This document shows, in pieces, positions 59,044 through 64,000 of a stretch of DNA of 64,000 nucleotides. Both the position numbers and the translations under genes were made by a program. Source of the stretch: JAHEZL01 sp964406465 (GTDB lineage: Bacteria > Bacteroidota > Bacteroidia > Flavobacteriales_C > GCA-002722245); contig CAYORT010000006.1 in NCBI GenBank assembly GCA_964406465.1, positions 62,001 through 126,000 on the forward strand, read 5' to 3'. The notes beneath the pieces were generated by a model. It worked only from the letters and a program-made list of their open reading frames with translations. It did no database searches and was not told the origin of the DNA. The stretch's first letter is position 1; the number at the start of each line of letters is the position of its first letter.

Positions 59044-60297
59044 ATGGAACTGAAAAGGGTTGTTATTACGGGCCTTGGCGCGTTAACACCTCTAGGCAAC
59101 AATGTTCCTTCTTTTTGGGAGGGACTAAAAAACGGAGTGAGTGGTGCTGCACCAATCACTCGTTTTGATGCCTCGAAGTTTAAAACGCGATTTGCCTGCG
59201 AACTTAAAAATTTTAATGCCGAAGATCATTTTGATCGCAAGGAAGGTAGAAAAATAGATCGTTACGCTCAGTATGCTATTGTTTGCGCTTCTGAGGCTGT
59301 TCAAAATTCAGGCTTAGATTTAGAGAAAATCAATCTCGACCGTGCCGGAGTAATCTGGGGTTCGGGTATTGGTGGTTTAGAAACTTTCCAGCAAGAGGTG
59401 GAAAGTTTTGCAAAAGGAGATGGAACACCTCGTTTCAATCCTTTCTTTATTCCTAAAATGATTGCTGATATCGCTGCCGGACATATTTCCATTAAGTATG
59501 GTTTTCGCGGTCCGAACTTCGCTACAGTATCTGCATGTGCTTCTTCTACTCACGCTATAATTGATGCCTTTAACTACATTCGTTTAGGCAAAGCTGATAT
59601 CATTGTTTCTGGTGGTTCTGAGGCAGCAGTTAATGCAGCCGGAGTTGGCGGTTTCAATGCTTTGCAAGCTTTATCTACTCGCAATGATTCGCCTGAAACC
59701 GCTTCTCGCCCTTTTGATAAAGATCGTGAAGGTTTTGTTTTGGGTGAAGGCGCTGGCTCAATGGTGCTTGAAGAGTATGAACACGCTAAAGCTCGCGGTG
59801 CTAAAATATATGCAGAAGTTGTTGGTGGTGGATTGTCTGCCGATGCGCATCATATCACTGCTCCACATCCTGAAGGGTTGGGCGCAATGAATGTTATGAG
59901 AATGGCATTGGAAGATGGTAACATCAAACCAACAGATATCGATTACATCAATGTGCATGGTACTTCAACACCTCTTGGTGATGTTGCTGAAACAAAAGCA
60001 ATTCAAAAAGTGTTTGGTGAGCATGCTTACAATTTAAATATCAGTTCAACGAAATCAATGACTGGTCATCTTTTAGGTGCTGCCGGAGCAATTGAAGCTT
60101 TGGCTTGTGTGTTGGCAATTCAACATGGAATTGTGCCTCCAACCATCAACCACTTCACCGATGATCCTGAATTGGATAATAAATTGAATTTCACATTTAA
60201 TAAAGCTCAAGAAAGAAAGATAAAATATGCGTTAACCAATACTTTTGGTTTTGGTGGTCACAACGCAAGTATCATCTTTAAAGCTTATGAGGGATAA
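59044..60297 (+). CDS. fabF: Beta-ketoacyl-ACP synthase II
   Basis: FabF condenses malonyl-ACP with acyl-ACP in fatty-acid elongation. The 417-residue protein has the Cys-His-His triad: Cys165 in VSACASSTHAI, His in NVHGTSTPLGD and His in SMTGHLLGAAGA. The thiolase-fold glycine motif near the end is FGFGGHNASI. The next gene, rnc, starts 2 nt past the stop, a conserved arrangement in the phylum. Confidence 0.97.
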   Translation: MELKRVVITGLGALTPLGNNVPSFWEGLKNGVSGAAPITRFDASKFKTRFACELKNFNAEDHFDRKEGRKIDRYAQYAIVCASEAVQNSGLDLEKINLDRAGVIWGSGIGGLETFQQEVESFAKGDGTPRFNPFFIPKMIADIAAGHISIKYGFRGPNFATVSACASSTHAIIDAFNYIRLGKADIIVSGGSEAAVNAAGVGGFNALQALSTRNDSPETASRPFDKDREGFVLGEGAGSMVLEEYEHAKARGAKIYAEVVGGGLSADAHHITAPHPEGLGAMNVMRMALEDGNIKPTDIDYINVHGTSTPLGDVAETKAIQKVFGEHAYNLNISSTKSMTGHLLGAAGAIEALACVLAIQHGIVPPTINHFTDDPELDNKLNFTFNKAQERKIKYALTNTFGFGGHNASIIFKAYEG

Positions 60298-60299
60298 TA

Positions 60300-61034
60300 A
60301 TGCTGCTTAATCGCATCAGATATTATTTTTCTAAAGACAAGCAATTCATTACCCGGTTACGAAACGTGACCGGGTTTTTTCCTTCTAATGTTGACCTATA
60401 CAAAACAGCATTTACACATCGTTCCATCTTAGGAAATAACGCAAAACCGCACGAATACAACGATAGATTAGAGTATTTAGGCGATTCTGTTCTAGGTATT
60501 GTCATCGCCGAATTTTTGTATGAACAATTTCCCGAAGAAGATGAAGGCACGCTTACTAAAATTAAGTCGGCCATGGTGAGTAGAAAAACACTCAATGGAA
60601 TTGCCGATTCATTGGAATTGAAACATCTTGTTAAAGCAAAAATAAATCAGGAAAATTTCCCGCTTTCTTTAGGTGGTAATGCCTTGGAAGCATTAATCGG
60701 TGCCATCTACCTCGATCAAGGTTTGAATGCAGCTAGAAAGTTTATACACCAGAAAATGCTTATTCCTTTCTACAATATGCAAGAGATCAAAGACACCGAT
60801 CAGAATTTTAAAAGTAAATTGATTGAGTGGTCGCAGAAACACAAGGTGCGCGTTTATTTTAAAGTGTTAGATGAGGGAATAGAAGAGCACAATAAATTAT
60901 TTCATATCGGACTCTTCATCGAAGACGAGATGAAGGAGGAAGCAATGGGAAAATCTAAGAAAGAAGCAGAACAATCTGCTGCTAAAAAGCTATTTTTATC
61001 AGGATTTTTCGACACATGGCAAAGCTCACTCTAG
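60300..61034 (+). CDS. rnc: Ribonuclease III
   Basis: RNase III cleaves double-stranded RNA, including rRNA precursors. The 244-residue protein has the signature YNDRLEYLGDSVLGIVIAEF (about 52-71) with the metal-binding Glu and Asp, a second acidic patch at GNALEALIGAIYLDQG, and a C-terminal double-stranded RNA-binding domain (about 170-238; GKSKKEAEQSAAKKLF). Its 3' end overlaps the next gene by 19 nt. Confidence 0.96.
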   Translation: MLLNRIRYYFSKDKQFITRLRNVTGFFPSNVDLYKTAFTHRSILGNNAKPHEYNDRLEYLGDSVLGIVIAEFLYEQFPEEDEGTLTKIKSAMVSRKTLNGIADSLELKHLVKAKINQENFPLSLGGNALEALIGAIYLDQGLNAARKFIHQKMLIPFYNMQEIKDTDQNFKSKLIEWSQKHKVRVYFKVLDEGIEEHNKLFHIGLFIEDEMKEEAMGKSKKEAEQSAAKKLFLSGFFDTWQSSL

Positions 61035-61435
61035 ATTTTGAACCCGAATTCGACTTTTTGTTGATTGGCATTTCATGTCATCTCAAAGATTATCGTTTTG
61101 TTTGGAATTTAAATCAACATCTAAATTATCAGCTAAAAAGAGAAGATGACTTGTCGATGATTGTTGATAAGTTGAAAACCAAAAGTTTGTTCTCTATTTT
61201 TTCATACGAAGACGAAGAGAATCATATTCACTATTCGCTCATCGCAAATCGTGGTGATGCCGGCATTTTAATTCCAGAAATGAAGACCGTTGACTACTTT
61301 CTTCAAATACGCGGTCCGCTTGAAGATGAGGACTTAGAGCAAGAGGTAGAACGTCTTAAAAAAGTGCCCAATGTGCTTACGGCTTTTTCCATTGATCCTA
61401 GCACATTAAAATCTGGTGCAAGTTTGTTGATATAG
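61016..61435 (+). CDS. IPExxxVDY family protein
   Basis: This 139-residue protein has the family signature IPEMKTVDYFLQIRG (about 90-104). It is a small alpha/beta protein with an acidic C-terminal helix (EDEDLEQEVERL). The family is restricted to Bacteroidota and has no known function, but sits between rnc and pyk in many of them. The start ATG lies inside the rnc 3' end in another frame, so translation is likely coupled. Confidence 0.9.
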   Translation: MAKLTLDFEPEFDFLLIGISCHLKDYRFVWNLNQHLNYQLKREDDLSMIVDKLKTKSLFSIFSYEDEENHIHYSLIANRGDAGILIPEMKTVDYFLQIRGPLEDEDLEQEVERLKKVPNVLTAFSIDPSTLKSGASLLI

Positions 61436-61518
61436 TTCTGTGCGCCCGAAGATTTTTTACCCTGTTTTCCTGTTCAAAAATCTTTACTATTTAGGGCCTA
61501 AAGCTTAAGCAAAAAAAC

Positions 61519-61526
61519 TATATTTG
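61519..61526 (+). promoter_or_regulatory. Promoter -7 element of pyk
   Basis: TATATTTG is an exact match to the Bacteroidota -7 consensus TAnnTTTG, 23 nt before the pyk ATG. The -33 element is not clear. Upstream, AAGATTTTT and AAAAATCTT (61449-61457 and 61476-61484) form a 9-bp dyad that may end the rnc transcript. Confidence 0.55.
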
Positions 61527-61549
61527 GTTCCTTCAAAAAAAAACTCGAA

Positions 61550-62974
61550 ATGATTCCAAAGAGAACAAAGATTGTCGCTACGATGGGCCCTGCCTGCAAC
61601 GGTAAGGAGATGCTCACGAAAATGATTAAAAACGGAGTAGATGTTTGCCGCCTTAATTTTTCACATGGCGACCATGATTTCCACAAAGCTAATCTAGATG
61701 CAGTTCGCGAAGTATCTAAAGAATTGGGTACTAACGTAGCCATATTGGCCGATTTACAAGGTCCGAAATTGCGTATCGGTTTAATGGAAAATGATGGAGT
61801 TGAAATTAAAGCCGGACAGCGTTTTACAATTACTACAAAAGAGTGCGTTGGTAATGCTGAGCGTGTTTTCATGACTTATCAAGCCTTTCCAAGAGATGTT
61901 AATCCAGGTGAGAAAATATTGATCGATGATGGTAAACTTCAAATTCAAGTAGTATCTACCAATCGTGTAGATGAAGTTGTGGTTGAGATGTTGTTTACTG
62001 GTGTTTTGAAATCTAAAAAAGGGGTTAATCTTCCTTATACTAAAGTTTCTTTGCCATCATTGTCTGATAAGGATTTAAGAGATTTAGATTTTGCTTTAGA
62101 TCAAAAAGTAGAGTGGATTGCTCTTTCATTTGTTCGTACAGCAAAATGTATTCATGATTTACGTGCTATTATGGAGAAAAAAGGTAGTACCGCAAGAATC
62201 ATTGCAAAAATTGAGAAACCTGAAGCAATTGAGTGTATCGATGAAATTATCGAAGCAACCGATGCTATCATGGTGGCGCGTGGTGACCTAGGTATTGAAG
62301 TTCCTTACCAAGATGTGCCATTGTTGCAAAAAATGATGATTAAAAAATGCCAGCAGCATTCTAAACCTATCATCGTTGCAACGCAAATGATGGAAAGCAT
62401 GATTGATGGTATTACACCTTCACGTGCCGAAGTTAACGACGTTGCCAATGCAGTAATGGACGGCGCTGATGCAGTGATGCTAAGTGGAGAAACTTCAGTG
62501 GGTAAACACCCCGATTTAGTGGTGGAAACAATGGCCAACATCATTCGCAAAATGGAAGAATTTGAAGGTATCTACAACCACAGATTTGATGCTATTCATC
62601 GCCCAGAAAGATTGGTAACTGATAATATTTGTATTTCGGGTGTTCGTCTTTCAGATAGAGTTGGTGCAAAAGGTATCATCACCATGACGCACTCTGGTTA
62701 TACAGCATTTAAAATCGCTAGCCACCGTCCGAAAGCCTACACATACGTATTTACAGCAAACAAAGAATTGTTGGCTATGGTTAGCTTAATTTGGGGTGTA
62801 AAAGGGTTTTACTATGATAAATACGATAGTACCGACAAAACTATTAGTGATTTAGAAGAGTTTTTGGTGTCGAAAGGTCATTTAGAGAAAGATGATTTTT
62901 ACATCAATATCGCTTCAATGCCAATTCACGAAAAAGGAAAAACAAATACGATTAAATTAAGTCAGGTAGTGTAA
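61550..62974 (+). CDS. pyk: Pyruvate kinase
   Basis: Pyruvate kinase moves phosphate from PEP to ADP, the last step of glycolysis. The 474-residue protein has an N-terminal start (RTKIVATMGPACNGKEM), K+/substrate site NFSHGDHDFH, ADLQGPKLRIG, the catalytic Lys in RIIAKIEKPEAI, the metal Glu/Asp segment IMVARGDLGIEVP, and MSGET-type AVMLSGETSVGKHP. The C-terminal allosteric domain is complete. It has its own exact -7 element and stands between the IPExxxVDY and M42 genes. Confidence 0.97.
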   Translation: MIPKRTKIVATMGPACNGKEMLTKMIKNGVDVCRLNFSHGDHDFHKANLDAVREVSKELGTNVAILADLQGPKLRIGLMENDGVEIKAGQRFTITTKECVGNAERVFMTYQAFPRDVNPGEKILIDDGKLQIQVVSTNRVDEVVVEMLFTGVLKSKKGVNLPYTKVSLPSLSDKDLRDLDFALDQKVEWIALSFVRTAKCIHDLRAIMEKKGSTARIIAKIEKPEAIECIDEIIEATDAIMVARGDLGIEVPYQDVPLLQKMMIKKCQQHSKPIIVATQMMESMIDGITPSRAEVNDVANAVMDGADAVMLSGETSVGKHPDLVVETMANIIRKMEEFEGIYNHRFDAIHRPERLVTDNICISGVRLSDRVGAKGIITMTHSGYTAFKIASHRPKAYTYVFTANKELLAMVSLIWGVKGFYYDKYDSTDKTISDLEEFLVSKGHLEKDDFYINIASMPIHEKGKTNTIKLSQVV

Positions 62975-62978
62975 TTTA

Positions 62979-63072
62979 GTTCAAAGTTCAATGTATAATG
63001 TTCAATGTTAGCTGCGTAATCTGACATGAACAAGGTTACTAACATTGAACATTGAACCTTAAACATTGAACG
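62979..63072. repeat. AACATTGAA/TTCAATGTT repeat cluster forming a hairpin after pyk
   Basis: Several TTCAATGT-type words lie before and after a 27-nt spacer. The best arms, 62997-63011 and 63039-63053, pair perfectly over 15 bp (AATGTTCAATGTTAG with its complement). It fills most of the pyk-M42 gap and may end pyk transcription, though no T run follows. Confidence 0.7.
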
Positions 63073-63075
63073 ATT

Positions 63076-64000
63076 ATGTCTATTAACGTTGCTTTACTCA
63101 AAGAAATTACTGAAGTAGCCGGTGCTCCGGGCTTTGAGGAGCGCGTTCGTGCATTAGTACTTCGTGAAATTAAAGGTTTGTGTGATGAAATTCGTTTCGA
63201 TAACATGGGCAATGTAAATGCCATTGTTAAAGGAACTAAAGACAAACAAATTATGGTTGCGGCACACATGGATGAAATTGGTTTCATCGTGACGCACATC
63301 GACAAAAACGGATTCTTAAAATTTCATCCACTTGGTGGTTTCGATCCAAAAACTTTAACTGCTCAGCGAGTTATCGTTCACGGTAAAAAAGATATTATTG
63401 GTGTTATGGGTTCAAAACCTATTCACGTCATGTCTCCTGAAGAAAGAAATCACCCAGCTAAAATTTCCGACTTCTACATCGACCTAGGTTTGGATGTGAA
63501 AGAGGTAGAAAAAATAGTTGAAATTGGCTCTCCTGTTACGCGTCAGCGCGAATTGATAGAAATGGGAAATTGCGTTAATGCAAAATCTCTCGACAATAGA
63601 GTTTCTGTTTTTATCTTAATAGAAACACTCAAAAAATTAAAAGGCAAAAAAATACCATATACCTTGAATGCGGTTTTCACTGTGCAAGAGGAAGTTGGTA
63701 TTCGTGGCGCAAATGTATCGGCACTAGAAATCAATCCCGATTTTGGAATTGGCTTAGATACCACCATCGCTTACGATTTGCCTGGCGCTCCAGAACACGA
63801 AAAGATTACTTCTTTAGGTAAAGGTGTGGCCATTAAAATTATGGACTCATCTACCATTTGCGACACCCGCATGGTGAAATTCATGAAGAAAACTGCCGAT
63901 AAAAATAAAATCAAATGGCAGCCCGAAATACTTACTGGTGGCGGAACTGATACTGCCGGTATTCAACGTTCTAATGCAGGTGGTTCAATTGCTGGTTGCA
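63076..64000 (+). CDS. M42-family aminopeptidase, partial
   Basis: 308 codons are visible before the window ends; family members are about 340-360 residues, so little is missing. The start is MSINVALLKEITEVAGAPGF. Metal ligands and catalytic residues are in VAAHMDEIGFIVTHI (His, Asp), NAKSLDNRV (Asp), FTVQEEVGIRGA (two Glu) and GIGLDTTIAYDLPG (Asp); the last His would lie near or beyond the edge (EILTGGGTDTAGIQ precedes it). M42 enzymes are dodecameric cobalt- or zinc-dependent aminopeptidases that finish peptide breakdown in the cytoplasm. Confidence 0.92.
   Translation, partial: MSINVALLKEITEVAGAPGFEERVRALVLREIKGLCDEIRFDNMGNVNAIVKGTKDKQIMVAAHMDEIGFIVTHIDKNGFLKFHPLGGFDPKTLTAQRVIVHGKKDIIGVMGSKPIHVMSPEERNHPAKISDFYIDLGLDVKEVEKIVEIGSPVTRQRELIEMGNCVNAKSLDNRVSVFILIETLKKLKGKKIPYTLNAVFTVQEEVGIRGANVSALEINPDFGIGLDTTIAYDLPGAPEHEKITSLGKGVAIKIMDSSTICDTRMVKFMKKTADKNKIKWQPEILTGGGTDTAGIQRSNAGGSIAGC

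Noticed and set aside
58689..59159. 156-residue minus-strand frame over acpP and the fabF start
   Set aside because: It is antisense to two certain genes and has no family features.

Overview
The window looks like chromosomal DNA of an uncultivated or draft-assembled member of the Bacteroidota. It is AT-rich and most genes have no clear Shine-Dalgarno sequence. It carries several type IX secretion (T9SS) C-terminal sorting domains and gliding-motility-associated C-terminal domains, a CzcA-TolC fusion, an IPExxxVDY-family protein, and the gene order acpP-fabF-rnc-IPExxxVDY-pyk that is common in this phylum. A 100-N gap at 42802-42901 shows that the sequence is a scaffold. I see no phage, insertion sequence, CRISPR array or rRNA, and one tRNA (Ala-GGC).

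Layout. 1-7.8 kb (minus): one close-packed run, rnpA, yidD, a C-terminal processing protease, an O-antigen-ligase-like protein, rpoN, a PAP2-like membrane protein, an aminotransferase and a nitrilase-family amidase cut by the window edge. 8-20.9 kb: uvrC, a T9SS gene interrupted by an in-frame stop, a dioxygenase-like protein with a small cytochrome c, an HMA metal-binding protein, tRNA-Ala, a 12-blade NHL-repeat T9SS protein, a YfiH laccase-domain protein, a feoAB fusion with a tiny Cys-rich partner, another T9SS protein, and a lipoprotein with a duplicated domain and a Gly/Thr minisatellite linker. 21-27.4 kb: a heavy-metal efflux operon (small His-rich exported protein, CzcA-TolC fusion, CzcB-like adaptor) followed by a single-domain response regulator. 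27.4-35.4 kb (minus): cell-envelope genes (lytic transglycosylase, tatA, EnvC-like, DUF4292, TPR lipoprotein, sugar nucleotidyltransferase, dut, flippase). 35.5-41.9 kb (minus): three large secreted proteins, two with gliding-type C-termini (one with eight near-identical 70-residue repeats) and a GH44-type glycoside hydrolase with a T9SS tail. 42.9-51.5 kb (minus): M48 protease, three tandem AIM24-family genes, a 1175-residue NtrY-like histidine kinase, a ROK kinase and an enoyl-CoA hydratase. 51.6-57.6 kb: a methyltransferase-like protein, a lipoprotein, a biotin carboxyl carrier protein, an M1 aminopeptidase, and a b561-like/YceI pair preceded by a palindrome matching the CRP consensus. 57.6-64 kb: rnhA and purN (minus), then acpP, fabF, rnc, IPExxxVDY, pyk and an M42 aminopeptidase cut by the window edge.

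I did not find an obviously new multi-gene system. The best leads are the duplicated-domain minisatellite lipoprotein, the AIM24 triplet coupled to a protease and giant kinase, a CRP-type operator in class-II position before the b561/YceI pair, a palindrome over the feoAB start region, a perfect 37-bp inverted repeat, and a family of short dispersed AACATTGAA repeats. Two observations concern sequence quality: the gap is flanked by an exact 55-bp duplication, and one T9SS gene is split by a single stop codon.
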